Below, piece after piece: positions 1-10,100 of a stretch of 64,000 bases of DNA. Source of the DNA: JAAFHB01 sp963677935 (GTDB lineage Bacteria; Bacteroidota; Bacteroidia; Bacteroidales; Prolixibacteraceae); contig CAXXEH010000003.1 of NCBI GenBank assembly GCA_963677935.2, positions 3,844,001 through 3,908,000 on the forward strand, written 5' to 3'. Position 1 is the stretch's first letter; the number at the start of each line of letters is the position of its first letter. The notes beneath the pieces were generated by a model. That model saw only the letters and a list, made by a program, of their open reading frames with translations, had not been told where the DNA came from and made no database searches. The translations under genes were made by a program, and so were the position numbers.

Positions 1-2
1 CG

Positions 3-440
3 CCTAAAAATGTGGTGGCCCGGTTAGCGCTTGTAATGGGGCTGCCGGTGATCGGACAAGGAAATTCCTTCCTTGCTGATACCATCTCAAAGCTAAGTAA
101 AGGGATGGAGATCCCCTTCCCTGTGAACGAAACCCGTACCCCAATCGATGTGATAACACTGGGAAGTGCACTGGTAGAACTGGCAGGAAATCAATTCGGT
201 GGCATTATTCATCTTTCGGGAAACACAAAGATCAACAGGTATCAGATGGGGCTTGAGATTGCCACCACACTGGGATATTCTACTGATCTGATCATCAGTG
301 CCAATTCAAACGTCATGCCGGGAAGGGCTCCCCGCGCCAATGATGCCTCAATGGACAATTCACTCGCAAAACAGGTTTTAAAAACCCCGATGCGTACATT
401 GTCTGAAGGGCTGAATCTGACCCTTAATTTTAAAAAGTAA
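3..440 (+). CDS. RmlD-type NAD(P)-dependent sugar reductase/epimerase, C-terminal part
   Basis: The reading frame is open to the left edge, so only the last ~146 residues are visible and the Rossmann domain lies outside the window. The visible part resembles the substrate-binding half of dTDP-4-dehydrorhamnose reductase-like extended SDR proteins: an RTPIDV segment, then a GIIHLSG strand, an RYQMGLEIA helix and a C-terminal PGRAPRANDASMD segment resembling the RPRDVSLD stretch of RmlD. It would reduce or epimerise a nucleotide-activated or free sugar in the cytoplasm. It ends 12 bases before the DegT aminotransferase, so the two are probably co-transcribed. The family is fairly sure; the substrate is not. 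Confidence 0.75.
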   Translation, partial: PKNVVARLALVMGLPVIGQGNSFLADTISKLSKGMEIPFPVNETRTPIDVITLGSALVELAGNQFGGIIHLSGNTKINRYQMGLEIATTLGYSTDLIISANSNVMPGRAPRANDASMDNSLAKQVLKTPMRTLSEGLNLTLNFKK

Positions 441-452
441 ATCAAAAATAGA

Positions 453-1643
453 ATGAGCAAAATAAAATTTGACCTCGAAATTAAATTCGGATCCCAATAT
501 GGGAAAGAAGAGGAGGATGCAGTCCTGAAAGTATTACGCAATAATGCACCAACAAGCGGAGATGAATGTATCGCCTTCGAAAAGATGTATGCAGCATACA
601 CCGGAGCAAAACACGCAAGGGTGGTCAATAATGGTACCTCTGCCCTCTTTCTCTCAATGATTGGAATTGGTCTGAAACCAGGCGACAGGGTCTTAACCAC
701 ACCAGTGACCTGGATTGCCACTGCAGCAGCACCCGTCACACTGGGTGCCGAAGTTGACTTTGTCGATATCGATCCGGTCACCTATAACCTGGACCCCAAT
801 CAACTGGAGGATAAATTAACCCCAAATACCAAAGCGGTGATTCCGGTCCACCTTTATGGGCAATCATGCGATATGGATGAGATCATGGCGTTATCCCAAA
901 AACATAACTTTGCAGTAGTCGAAGATGCCGCCCATGCCATCGGGGCTGAATATAAAGGGAAAAAGGTAGGAACCATCGGAGCCACAGGATGCTTCAGCTT
1001 TCACGAACAAAAAAATATCTCCACATTGGGTGAAGGAGGGATGGTCCTTACCAACGACGATGAGATTTTTGAACGGATCTCTCTTTATCGCTCACATTGT
1101 ACCAGAGTTCATGGTGCCAGTACAAAATACTGCACCCTGGATACCGAAAAATTTCCAATCGGGAAAAAATTCTGGTGGCAGGACTTCGATGACTGCGGAT
1201 ATAACTTCCGGATGACTGACATTCAGGCCGCCGTAGGTATCGAGCAATTGAAAAAACTGGACCAGCTGAATCAAAATCGTATCGATAACGCTGCTTATAT
1301 CACCAACGGACTGGAGAGAGTTCCAGGTCTCACGTTGCCCACTGTACGTCCTTACAACAAGCATGTCTTCCACCTCTATCCCGTAATGATCGATCCAAAA
1401 GAGTTCGGAATGTCAAAAGAGGATTTTATCTACGATATGCTCCATAAGTTTGGAATTAAAATCGGCTTTCATTATATACCACTCCATTACTCGACAGCAT
1501 TCAAAAACCGCGGATTCAAAAAAGGGCAGTTCCCCAACGCTGAAAAATTAGGTGATCAGCTGGTAACACTGCCTATCAACCCGCGCCAGACAGAGGAGGC
1601 ATTGGAATACCTGGTTAACAGCATCAAGGAGGTCAGGAAATAA
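453..1643 (+). CDS. DegT/DnrJ/EryC1/StrS family sugar aminotransferase
   Basis: A full-length (396 aa) PLP-dependent aminotransferase of the DegT family, which typically converts keto-sugars to amino-sugars. The PLP-binding lysine is K187 in the HEQKNIST segment, followed by GEGGM. The NNGTSAL, VHLYGQ and EDAAHAIGAEYKG motifs of the family are present. The ATG at 453 follows the RmlD-like gene by 12 bases. The protein is cytoplasmic with no signal peptide. Next to a reductase, a sugar kinase and an oxidoreductase it probably acts on a keto-sugar intermediate, but family members can also act in the deaminating direction or as regulators. Substrate unknown. Confidence 0.9.
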   Translation: MSKIKFDLEIKFGSQYGKEEEDAVLKVLRNNAPTSGDECIAFEKMYAAYTGAKHARVVNNGTSALFLSMIGIGLKPGDRVLTTPVTWIATAAAPVTLGAEVDFVDIDPVTYNLDPNQLEDKLTPNTKAVIPVHLYGQSCDMDEIMALSQKHNFAVVEDAAHAIGAEYKGKKVGTIGATGCFSFHEQKNISTLGEGGMVLTNDDEIFERISLYRSHCTRVHGASTKYCTLDTEKFPIGKKFWWQDFDDCGYNFRMTDIQAAVGIEQLKKLDQLNQNRIDNAAYITNGLERVPGLTLPTVRPYNKHVFHLYPVMIDPKEFGMSKEDFIYDMLHKFGIKIGFHYIPLHYSTAFKNRGFKKGQFPNAEKLGDQLVTLPINPRQTEEALEYLVNSIKEVRK

Positions 1644-1824
1644 AACGGCTGGATGCTGGTAACTAGCGGCTGGCGGCTGGCAACTGGTGGTTGGTTGTAT
1701 GCAAAGTAAATTAGCTTTATTGAATTTTATTTTTTTGTATTTCTTCATCGAAAGAAAAGTCCGCGAGTTGCAAGTAGCAAACTGCCAGGAGCATTAAATC
1801 ATTAAACTAAATACAAAACATAAT
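1644..1824. repeat. CTGG-rich degenerate repeat in intergenic gap
   Basis: The 180-base gap starts with several overlapping copies of the words GGCTGG and GGCAACTGG. About 100 bases later there is roughly complementary sequence (AGTTGCAAGTAGCAAACTGCCAG), so the transcript could fold. A shorter relative occurs near 28670-28700. No gene is visible here. It is probably a dispersed intergenic repeat; no function can be assigned. Confidence 0.35.
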
Positions 1825-3228
1825 ATGTCATCGGAATTTGTAGAAACGATAAAATCACTAATCGGATCAGACAGGTTTTTCACCCCTTCCTCCCCCGTTT
1901 ATATCACCCGTTCACCCGGGCGGCTCGATCTGATGGGTGGTAACGATGATTATACTGGAGGGCTGGTTTTTGAATCAACCATCCGTGAGGCGACTTTTGC
2001 AGCAGCCCAAATACGTACTGATCAATTAATTGTTCTAAAAAATCAGACTGCTTCAGAAGCCGGATGGCAAGGTGATGTTACAATTGCCTACCTGGATCTG
2101 AATGATGATGCCACGGTTAGAGATTATGTAAACAGCTCCCCGGCTATCCGTTGGACAGCCTATGTATTGGGAACACTTTATTACCTGAGGAAAAAATTTC
2201 CTGAACAGGCCAATTTTGGAATTCAGGTATATATGGAATCGACCGTTCCTTTAAACAGGGGAGTCAGCTCTTCAGCGGCAATCGAGGTATCGGTGATGAA
2301 AGCGGCAGCTGCAGCCTATAAAATTAAACTGGAAGGCATTGAACTTGCCCTGGCATGTCAGTGGGTGGAGAATGTGATCGCAGAATCGGCCTGCGGGATC
2401 ATGGACCAGATTGCTGTTGTAGCCGGGAAGGAGGGATTTATCCTTCCGTTGGTTTGCCAACCGTGCATTCCTGAGCCTTTAATCCAACTTCCAAACGATC
2501 TGCAAATTTGGGGAATCGATTCAGGGGTAAGTCATCAGGTATCGGGAATTGAATATGAAGCTGCCCGCGCTGCCGCATTTATGGGGTACAAAATAATCTG
2601 CGACTGCGAACAAATCCCCGTGACCGTAGATCTCAGTAGTGAGATTGAACGGTATACCGATATCTGTTGGCATGGCTATCTTGCGAACCTCTCTCCCTCC
2701 CTTTTTCATGGAAAATACGAACAGCACCTGCCCGTTTCGATGAGCAGTGGTGAGTACCTTTCTCAATATGGTTTTCATGTGGATCCCTATACCCCATTAA
2801 AAGAGGGAGTTGCCTATCATATTCTTGCCAATACCCGTTATGCAGTTGAAGAAAACTATCGCGTCCAGCTATTTTCAGAGTTATCGAGGGGAGCCTCGCT
2901 GGCCCCGACAAAAAGGGCTTTTCAGCTGATGGGAGAATTGATGTATCAGTCACATTATGCCTATACCGAATGTGGTCTGGGTGCTAAAGCCACCGATTTT
3001 ATCGTCGATCTTTTCAGGAAGGAAGGGGTCGCAAACGGTATTTATGGCGCCAAGATCACTGGTGGAGGCGCCGGTGGAACAGTGGCAATCCTTGCTGAAA
3101 AAAGCGCATCAAAAGTGGTTCACGCCGTTTTCGATCTTTATGCTCAATCCGGTATGGGCGATCCTTATCTTTTTGAGGGAAGTTCAGATGGTGCAGATGC
3201 TTTCGGAATTCTGGAAATAAATTGTTAA
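1825..3228 (+). CDS. GHMP-family sugar kinase, galactokinase / L-arabinokinase-like
   Basis: A 467 aa cytoplasmic sugar-1-kinase. All three GHMP motifs are visible: RSPGRLDLMGGNDDYTGG near residues 29-46, the ATP loop NRGVSSSAAIEVS near 149-161, and GAKITGGGAGGT near 410-421. The CGIMDQ motif with candidate catalytic base D194 is the galactokinase signature. The first motif reads GRLDLMGG rather than the GRVNLIGEH of true galactokinases, which recalls the GHMP domain of plant L-arabinokinase. The protein is about 80 residues longer than typical GalK. It likely phosphorylates C1 of a galacto-configured sugar (galactose, arabinose or a derivative). The exact substrate is inferred. Confidence 0.85.
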   Translation: MSSEFVETIKSLIGSDRFFTPSSPVYITRSPGRLDLMGGNDDYTGGLVFESTIREATFAAAQIRTDQLIVLKNQTASEAGWQGDVTIAYLDLNDDATVRDYVNSSPAIRWTAYVLGTLYYLRKKFPEQANFGIQVYMESTVPLNRGVSSSAAIEVSVMKAAAAAYKIKLEGIELALACQWVENVIAESACGIMDQIAVVAGKEGFILPLVCQPCIPEPLIQLPNDLQIWGIDSGVSHQVSGIEYEAARAAAFMGYKIICDCEQIPVTVDLSSEIERYTDICWHGYLANLSPSLFHGKYEQHLPVSMSSGEYLSQYGFHVDPYTPLKEGVAYHILANTRYAVEENYRVQLFSELSRGASLAPTKRAFQLMGELMYQSHYAYTECGLGAKATDFIVDLFRKEGVANGIYGAKITGGGAGGTVAILAEKSASKVVHAVFDLYAQSGMGDPYLFEGSSDGADAFGILEINC

Positions 3229-3331
3229 CTTTAGGGGTTGTTTTAAACTAAAATTTACAAAACTCAAACAAATAAAATATCATTTAAACTGTCGCTAAAT
3301 TCACTTGTAAAACACCTTAAACCTTGAACTT

Positions 3332-4351
3332 ATGAAAAAGTACAATGTTGGAATTATTGGTTACAGCTGGGTTGCAGGCGCCCACATCGAGGCAATCAAC
3401 AAAACACCATTGGCCCAGGTTACTGCAGTTTGCTCCTCGCGTCAGCTGAATGCAGAGGAGATCAGTGCCACCCACGGCTGCCAGATCAAATGTTATACCG
3501 ATTTGGCCCTTATGCTTGCTGATGCCGATTTAGATATTGTCTCCATTTGCAGTTATCCTGCCGAACATGCCCAACAGGCAATAATGGCCGCAAAGGCCGG
3601 AAAACATCTGATCATCGAAAAGCCAATCGCCCTTACCTGGGAGGAGTGTCTGGCTGTCGAGGCGGCTGTAAAAGAGGCGGGAGTAAAAGCATGTGTTTGT
3701 TTTGAATGCCGCTTTTCAAGCCAGCTACTGACCATCAAATCGGTGATTGACCAGGGACTACTTGGGAAGATTCATTATGGCGAAGTTGATTATTACCATG
3801 GGATTGGTCCCTGGTACGGTCAATACCGCTGGAACACCCTCAAAGATGCTGCGGGAAGCAGCCTTCTGTCGGCAGGGTGTCATGCCATGGATGCACTGTT
3901 GCTATGTATGGGAAGTGAGTTTGAGAGTGTCAGTAGCTATGCCTCCTATTCTGAAAACAACGATTTTGCCAAATATGAATATCCTACAAGCTCAGTCTCC
4001 ATCGTTAAATTCAAAAATGGCGCCGTCGGAAAAGCAGCTTCAGTGATTGACTGTCTGCAACCCTATTATTTCCATTTCCATCTTGTGGGAAGCGAAGGGA
4101 GTCTTTTAGATAATAAGTATTATTCCACAAAAGTGCCCGGACTAAACAAGAATACCTGGACCGAACTTCCCATGAAAATGCTCGACTCGGGCGATGTCTC
4201 GGATCACCCCTATCAGGCTCAGTTCGAAGCATTCTTTAGCGCCGTTGATCAAGGAGTTGAAATGCCTTTAACCAACCTTGCGGAAGCGCTCAAAACACAT
4301 CAAGTGATTTTTGCAGCGGATAAAGCGGCGGAAAAAAACGGGAAAAAATAA
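3332..4351 (+). CDS. Gfo/Idh/MocA family NAD(P)-dependent oxidoreductase
   Basis: A 339 aa protein with an N-terminal Rossmann fold (GIIGYSWVAGAHIEA, residues ~6-20), the EKPIALTWEEC motif carrying the family lysine (~96-106), and a C-terminal alpha/beta domain. No signal peptide or Tat motif is visible, so it should be cytoplasmic. Family members oxidise or reduce sugar hydroxyls, including C3 oxidation of glucosides. It lies 103 bases after the kinase and before a DUF1080 gene, a pairing common in Bacteroidota sugar loci. Substrate not determinable. Confidence 0.88.
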   Translation: MKKYNVGIIGYSWVAGAHIEAINKTPLAQVTAVCSSRQLNAEEISATHGCQIKCYTDLALMLADADLDIVSICSYPAEHAQQAIMAAKAGKHLIIEKPIALTWEECLAVEAAVKEAGVKACVCFECRFSSQLLTIKSVIDQGLLGKIHYGEVDYYHGIGPWYGQYRWNTLKDAAGSSLLSAGCHAMDALLLCMGSEFESVSSYASYSENNDFAKYEYPTSSVSIVKFKNGAVGKAASVIDCLQPYYFHFHLVGSEGSLLDNKYYSTKVPGLNKNTWTELPMKMLDSGDVSDHPYQAQFEAFFSAVDQGVEMPLTNLAEALKTHQVIFAADKAAEKNGKK

Positions 4352-4370
4352 ACTTAATTGAATCATATGA

Positions 4371-4425
4371 AATAGCCATGGTTTTAAAATCACAAACCGA
4401 AGATGAATATATCACCATGGCTATT
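4371..4425 (+). other. Intergenic inverted repeat (12-bp arms)
   Basis: AATAGCCATGGT (4371-4382) pairs perfectly with ACCATGGCTATT (4414-4425) across a 31-base loop. It lies between the oxidoreductase stop and the DUF1080 start. There is no T tract after it, so it is not a classical terminator. It may limit read-through or protect the upstream mRNA end. Confidence 0.5.
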
Positions 4426-4458
4426 CCATTTGGCCGCTAAAAAACAAATTATATACAA

Positions 4459-5283
4459 ATGAAACGACAATTGATCTTCTCCATCCTCTTTGCTTTTGTC
4501 CTCGTTCAGTTAACAGAAACCGGTTTTGCAAAGAACCATGAGTCCACCCCAGCTGTTGGGAAGAAGTCTCCAACTTCTAAGATGCATCTTTTCAATGGTA
4601 AAGATCTTACCGGTTGGTACACTTTCCTAAAAGGGAAGGGAAAGAATATCGATCCGAATCAGGTATTCACTGTAAAAAATGGTTTGATACGCATCTCCGG
4701 CGAAGAGTTCGGGTGTATCACGACCAACAATGAATATTCGAACTACAAACTCGAAGTTGAATTCAAATGGGGAGAAAAAACCTGTACCCCCCGGGTGAAT
4801 AACGCAAGGGATAGTGGTGTATTGTTGCACTCGACAGGCGAAGATGGCGCCTTTTCAGGCATTTGGATGCACTCTATTGAATGTCAGTTAATAGAAGGTG
4901 GCACTGGAGATCTGCTTGTTGTGGGTGATGGCACTTCGAAGTTTTTGTTAACCTGCCCTGTTGCATCTCAAAAGCAGGATGGATCGTATCTCTTCAAACC
5001 AGATGGCGCCCCTGAGACAATCAATGGCGGACGGATTAACTGGTATGGCCGTGATCCTCAATGGAAAGATGTTAAGGGATTCAGGGGAACAAAAGATATT
5101 GAAAAACCATTGGGGAAATGGAACAAATTAGTGTGTCTTGCACAGGGAAAAGAGATTACGATCTACCTCAACGGTACTTTAGTGAATCACGCCATCGATG
5201 TTCAGCCACAGAAAGGAAAGATACAGGTTCAGTCAGAGGGGGCTGAGATTTTCGTTAGAAAAATGGATCTTACTCCATTTTAA
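4459..5283 (+). CDS. Secreted DUF1080 (3-keto-disaccharide hydrolase-type) protein
   Basis: 274 aa with a clear N-terminal signal peptide (KRQLIFSILFAFVLVQL, cleavage after GFA). The mature part is a LamG-like jelly roll typical of DUF1080: HLFNGKDLTGWYTF near residue 42, YSNYKLEVEFKWGE, DSGVLLHS, and the ending KGKIQVQSEGAEIFVRKMDLTP. Members of this family include lyases and hydrolases that cleave 3-keto-glycosides produced by Gfo/Idh/MocA dehydrogenases. The direct upstream neighbour is such a dehydrogenase, but it is cytoplasmic while this protein is exported. Family assignment is firm; the 3-keto role is inference. Confidence 0.85.
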   Translation: MKRQLIFSILFAFVLVQLTETGFAKNHESTPAVGKKSPTSKMHLFNGKDLTGWYTFLKGKGKNIDPNQVFTVKNGLIRISGEEFGCITTNNEYSNYKLEVEFKWGEKTCTPRVNNARDSGVLLHSTGEDGAFSGIWMHSIECQLIEGGTGDLLVVGDGTSKFLLTCPVASQKQDGSYLFKPDGAPETINGGRINWYGRDPQWKDVKGFRGTKDIEKPLGKWNKLVCLAQGKEITIYLNGTLVNHAIDVQPQKGKIQVQSEGAEIFVRKMDLTPF

Positions 5284-5331
5284 CTGGAATTAATAATGAA
5301 GGAATTTAAGAATAAAATTTAAAAGGTTGTT

Positions 5332-6084
5332 ATGAATAAAACAGTATTAGGAATTTTTGCCCATCCAGATGATGCGGAATTGATGTGCGCTGGGACACTC
5401 TCCCTTTTGGCAAAGGCCGGATGGTCAATCCATATTGCAACCATGACACCTGGTGACAAAGGCTCAGCAGAGCTGACCAGGAGTGAGATCAGCCTGATCA
5501 GAAAAGGTGAAGCGGCTAAAGCTGCTGCATTGCTCAATGGAACCTACCATTGCCTTGAATGTGATGATGTTTATATCGTTTACGATCGTGAGACGATTAA
5601 TAAGGCGACTGCGTTAATACGGGAAGTACAACCAACGATCGTTATAACCGCCAGTCCTAATGACTATATGATCGATCATGAGATGGCCAGTCTGGTAACC
5701 CAGACCGCATGTTTTGGCGCTGGCATTAAAAATATGGAAGCAGAAGGGGAACCGTTCGGTATGGTTCCTCATTTATATTACGTCGATCCAATGGAGGGGA
5801 AAGATAAGTTTGGCATCCCCGTTATCCCCACTTTTTATGTAGATATTTCAGACGAAATCGGGATCAAGGAAGAGATGCTTTCATGCCATGCCAGTCAACG
5901 CGAATGGCTAAGAAAACATCATAAAATGGATCAATATCTTATTGCAATGAAAGGATTCGCCGGAAAGAGAGGTGCAGAGATCAGCGTTCAATATGCGGAA
6001 GGGTTCAGGCAACACCTGGGACACGGATATCCTCAGGATAATATTCTGATAGAGCTCATTGGCAATGCGGTGGTGATAAAATAG
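5332..6084 (+). CDS. PIG-L family deacetylase (LmbE-like)
   Basis: A 250 aa zinc-dependent N-deacetylase. The metal-binding AHPDDAE motif is near residues 10-16 and the second ligand segment, NDYMIDHEM, near 110-118. Family members deacetylate N-acetylglucosaminyl conjugates (GlcNAc-PI, GlcNAc-malate, mycothiol precursor) or other N-acyl sugars. No signal peptide. It is followed 101 bases later by a NagB-like gene, which suggests deacetylation then deamination of an amino-sugar. It could instead serve bacillithiol-type thiol synthesis, but no partner glycosyltransferase is nearby. Confidence 0.87.
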   Translation: MNKTVLGIFAHPDDAELMCAGTLSLLAKAGWSIHIATMTPGDKGSAELTRSEISLIRKGEAAKAAALLNGTYHCLECDDVYIVYDRETINKATALIREVQPTIVITASPNDYMIDHEMASLVTQTACFGAGIKNMEAEGEPFGMVPHLYYVDPMEGKDKFGIPVIPTFYVDISDEIGIKEEMLSCHASQREWLRKHHKMDQYLIAMKGFAGKRGAEISVQYAEGFRQHLGHGYPQDNILIELIGNAVVIK

Positions 6085-6185
6085 GCTGTGGGCAATTTGA
6101 TAATGTGTTAATATGATAATTTGATAATTGCAGATAAGGTATAATTTTCATAATTAATTTCTTAATATACAAAACTAAAATTCTT

Positions 6186-7118
6186 ATGGCCAGAAAACTA
6201 AGTATGTTAGCTCCTGAATGGTGGGATTTTACTACTTTGGAGGATGATTTATTGATGGATGCCGCAAAACTTACCCCTGAAGATCTTCTTCAGTTGTCGC
6301 GACCTGGATTTAAAGTTGTTTTCTATGATACCCTGGAGGATTTTTATCTTGCCGAAGCGTTGGAGTATATCTCGGCATGGAAACAGGCTACGGCGAGTAA
6401 TCCGGTAGGAATCTGCGGTCCGATTGGTCCTACTGAACAATTGCCACTGGTTGCCCGTATTGTGAATGCATTGGACCTCAATCTGGCAAATGCACATTTC
6501 TGGGGAATGGACGAGTGGTATGTCGATGGCAAGGAGCTGGCGGCAGACCATCCCATATCTTTTGAAAAAGCCGATAAAGACCTCTGTTTTAACAGGATTA
6601 AACCTGAATTAAGGATGCCGGAGTCAAACATGCATTTCCCCAAAGGGGATACCAGCAAATATATTCAAAGCTGGGATAGCGGCGTTCGCTGCGCCGTGAT
6701 GCAGGGAGGCCAGGGAGATACCAAACACTGGGCCTTCAACGATCCATTTAAAAGAGAAGGTCAATATAAGGATGCCCCCCCAACACCTGAAGAGTTTAGG
6801 AAACTGACCACACGCGTAGTTGATCTTCACCCCATCACCTGTATGCAAAACGCACGGACCAGCGCCGGTGGTGTTGTTACAGGCATTCCAAGGCAGGCAT
6901 TGACAGTTGGGCCTCAGCAAACCTGGAAAGCAGAAAAAGTTTCAATCTGGCAGGCAGGAGCTCATGATAATCCTTTCGGACAGCGATTAACCGCATTAAT
7001 GATCAGCAAGAAAATTATGGACAGCGCCGTTCCGATGTCATTACTGGCGGATCATCCAAATGTACAATTTAACTATTTCAGGGGTGGCCTGGGCGTATGC
7101 GAAACTGAAATGCATTAA
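6186..7118 (+). CDS. Divergent glucosamine-6-phosphate deaminase (NagB)-like protein
   Basis: 310 aa, longer than the usual ~266 aa NagB. It keeps the GICGPIG sugar-phosphate loop, the GMDEWYV motif (the GMDEY region that carries the NagB proton acceptor) and a GGQGDTKHWAFNDP segment (residues 175-187) equivalent to GVGNDGHIAFNEP. In that segment the catalytic Asp of NagB is replaced by Thr179, His181 is kept, and the Glu becomes Asp186. It is therefore a NagB/6-phosphogluconolactonase-fold protein whose reaction may differ from GlcN6P deamination. Last gene of the cytoplasmic sugar cassette; the GH2 gene follows 36 bases later. Confidence 0.8.
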   Translation: MARKLSMLAPEWWDFTTLEDDLLMDAAKLTPEDLLQLSRPGFKVVFYDTLEDFYLAEALEYISAWKQATASNPVGICGPIGPTEQLPLVARIVNALDLNLANAHFWGMDEWYVDGKELAADHPISFEKADKDLCFNRIKPELRMPESNMHFPKGDTSKYIQSWDSGVRCAVMQGGQGDTKHWAFNDPFKREGQYKDAPPTPEEFRKLTTRVVDLHPITCMQNARTSAGGVVTGIPRQALTVGPQQTWKAEKVSIWQAGAHDNPFGQRLTALMISKKIMDSAVPMSLLADHPNVQFNYFRGGLGVCETEMH

Positions 7119-7154
7119 ATATTAGGGCTCTAACTCATCCTTAAAGCAATTAAT

Positions 7155-10100
7155 ATGAGTAAATATGGTCTGTTATTTGTAATTGTTCTTCTTTTCTCTT
7201 TCTATTCCGGCAGGTTACCGGCTCAGACTTCAACGATAAAAACCAGTACTTTAACTTCGAAATCGATTATTTCGCTGGATGGAGAATGGTTAATTGAAAA
7301 AGATCCTCTGAATATCGGAAAGTCACAGAAATGGTGGGATACACCCGCTTCCGGCGCCAAAAAGATTAAAGTTCCCTGGATTCTTCAGGAAGTTTTTCCG
7401 GCCTATCATGGCGTTGTCTGGTATTGGCAAAACTTTGTGGCACCGCGGAATAACTATCCTTCAGGCAGGACATTATTACGTTTTGGATCTATTGATTATA
7501 TGGGAGAAGTGTGGCTCAACAATCACTTTATGGGCCGATACGAAAGTGGCGATGTCACCTTTGTAATTGATGTTACAGATGTGATCAAACCGGGAGAAAC
7601 AAATCATTTGAGCGTTAGGGTATTAAATCCTTCAAATGAACCTATTGACGGCATGACGCTGAAACAAATCCCGCGTCAGGCAAGAATTATACCCTATTCT
7701 GCCGGAGGTGAATACAATTGCGGCGGGATCACCGGATCAGTTGAATTGATGCTGGTACCGATGGTTCGCGTGGAGGATCTTTTCGCATCTGCCAACTCAA
7801 AAAGCGATCTGATTGAGATAGAGGCCACACTACGAAATGCCGGGACAAAACGCATATCACAACATCTATTATTTAACGTAGCTCCTGCATCAAATGGAGA
7901 AACCCTAAAGTCTTTGGAATTTGATTGTGCTGTTCCACCGGGAGATACGATCATTAAGACCACCCTGAAAATAGAAGAACCGTACTTATGGGATCTCAAT
8001 AATCCCTATTTGTACAGATTAAGCCTGCACAATACCAATAAGAAGGATCAGTCATCCGATGAACGTTCCGTCCGTTTTGGTTTTCGAGATTTTAAATTTG
8101 AAAACGGAAGTTTCCGGCTCAACGGAAAGCGTCTTTTTTTAAGGTCTGCCCACTCCTGCAACAACTATCCTGTTGGTCAGAGGTTACCAATGGACCCGGA
8201 TCTGGCCCGCAGGGATTTACTCGATATGAAGGTGATGGGATTCAACGCGATCCGGTTTATCTGGGGAGGTGCACAACCTTACCAGCTTGATTTATGCGAT
8301 GAGATCGGATTAATGGTCTATAATGAATCTTTTGCATCCCAGGGATTGGACAGCTCTGCAGTGATGTTTGAGCGTTTTGACCGTTCCCAGCTGGGAATGA
8401 TTCGTCGCGACCGGAACCATCCAAGTGTCGTTATATGGGGACTTCTTAATGAAACTTTTGATGGTCTTGTATTCAGACATGCCGTAGCTATGCTTCCCCG
8501 CTTACGATCAATGGATAACAGCCGGATGGTACTCCTGGGAAGTGGTCGCTGGGATGGTCAATACAATATCGGCTCGATATCCAATCCCAATTCACAAACA
8601 TGGGAATACCTCCTTGGAAATGAATCGCCCACGACTTCTCCTGCAAAAATGACAAAAATTGGGGGATATTGCGAGGGTGCCGGAGATGCGCATGTTTACC
8701 CGGTCGTTCCTCAACCTTTGAAAGCCACAGATCTGATACGTAATCTCGGAAAAAATTCAAAACCGGTTTTACTTTCCGAATATGGAATCGGCAGTTCCGT
8801 TGACCTTTGGCGGATAACGCGTCATTTCGAACGCATCGGGAAAGCGGATGCAGAGGATGCCCTTTTTTATAAGGATAAACTGGATAAATATCTGGCCGAT
8901 TGGGAGCGATGGAAAATGGATGAAATCTACATTCGACCGGAGGATTTCTTCGCTGAAAGTATTCGCAGAGTGGCTGGTCAGCGGAGAATCGGTCTTACAG
9001 CGATCCGTTCAAACCCTCAAATCGCAGGCTATAATCTAACGGGGATGAACGACCACGTCATGGGGGGTGAAGGATTAACAACAACGTTCAGGGAGCTAAA
9101 ACCTGGCACGACAGATGCTTTGTTTGAGGAGTTAGCCCCTTTGCGATGGTGTTTGTTTGCTGAACCAAAGAACAGCTATCGTGGTGAAAAAGTTAAACTT
9201 GAAGTGGTACTTGCCAACGAAGACGTCCTTACGCCAGGTAATTATACTGCACTAATTCAAGTCGTTGGTCCTTTAAACGTGAAAATCTATGAGCACAAAT
9301 CCACAATCACAATCGGTAAAACCCAGAATGGAGTTGAGCCCCCAATCGCACAACCTGTTTTCTCCGTTGATTTGCCAATCGATGGACCAGCCGGGAAATA
9401 CCGTCTTTTAGCTACACTTGAGCGGGGTGGCGCTCCAACCTGTGGCGAAGTTGAATTTTATGTGGACGATCCAAATCAAATGCCTGCAATTGAGACCGAA
9501 ATTACGACCTGGGGAGCAGATACAGTATTGATGAAATGGCTCACAGATCACCACATTAAAACACAACCTTTTAATGCCGGCAACCAAAAATTAAGGGAAG
9601 TGATATTGGTTGGTGCAAATCCACCATCCGGAGGTGATACCTTATTGTCATTTACTTCGCTGATGCAACATATCGCCAGAGGTTCAAACGCAGTATTTCT
9701 GGCTCCGGAGGTATTCCGTCAACGAATGAACAAGGTAAGGTTTCTCCCTTTGGAGAAGAAGGGGTCTTTATCGAACATGTATAGCTGGCTCTATCTGAAG
9801 GATGAATGGGCAAAGCAACACCCAATTTTTGAAGCTCTTCCTTCGGGAGGTTTAATGGACCACCAATTCTATCGTGAAATCATTCCGGCTTCGGCATGGA
9901 TCGGACAGGAACCGCCTAAAGAGGCAGTCGCAGGAGCAATCAAAGCTTCACTCGATTATGCCTCCGGATTGATGGTTTCTGTGAATTCGTTTGGTGCGGG
10001 AAACTTCGTACTCAATACCTTGCTTATCCGCGAAAATCTGGGTATTCATCCTGCAGCCGAACGTCTTTTGCGCAATATGTTGCGTTTTGCAGCCCTGGAT

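Noticed and set aside
242..781. 179-codon open frame on the minus strand over the reductase and aminotransferase genes
   Set aside because: It lies antisense to two clear family members and has no recognisable domain; it is a shadow of their codon pattern.
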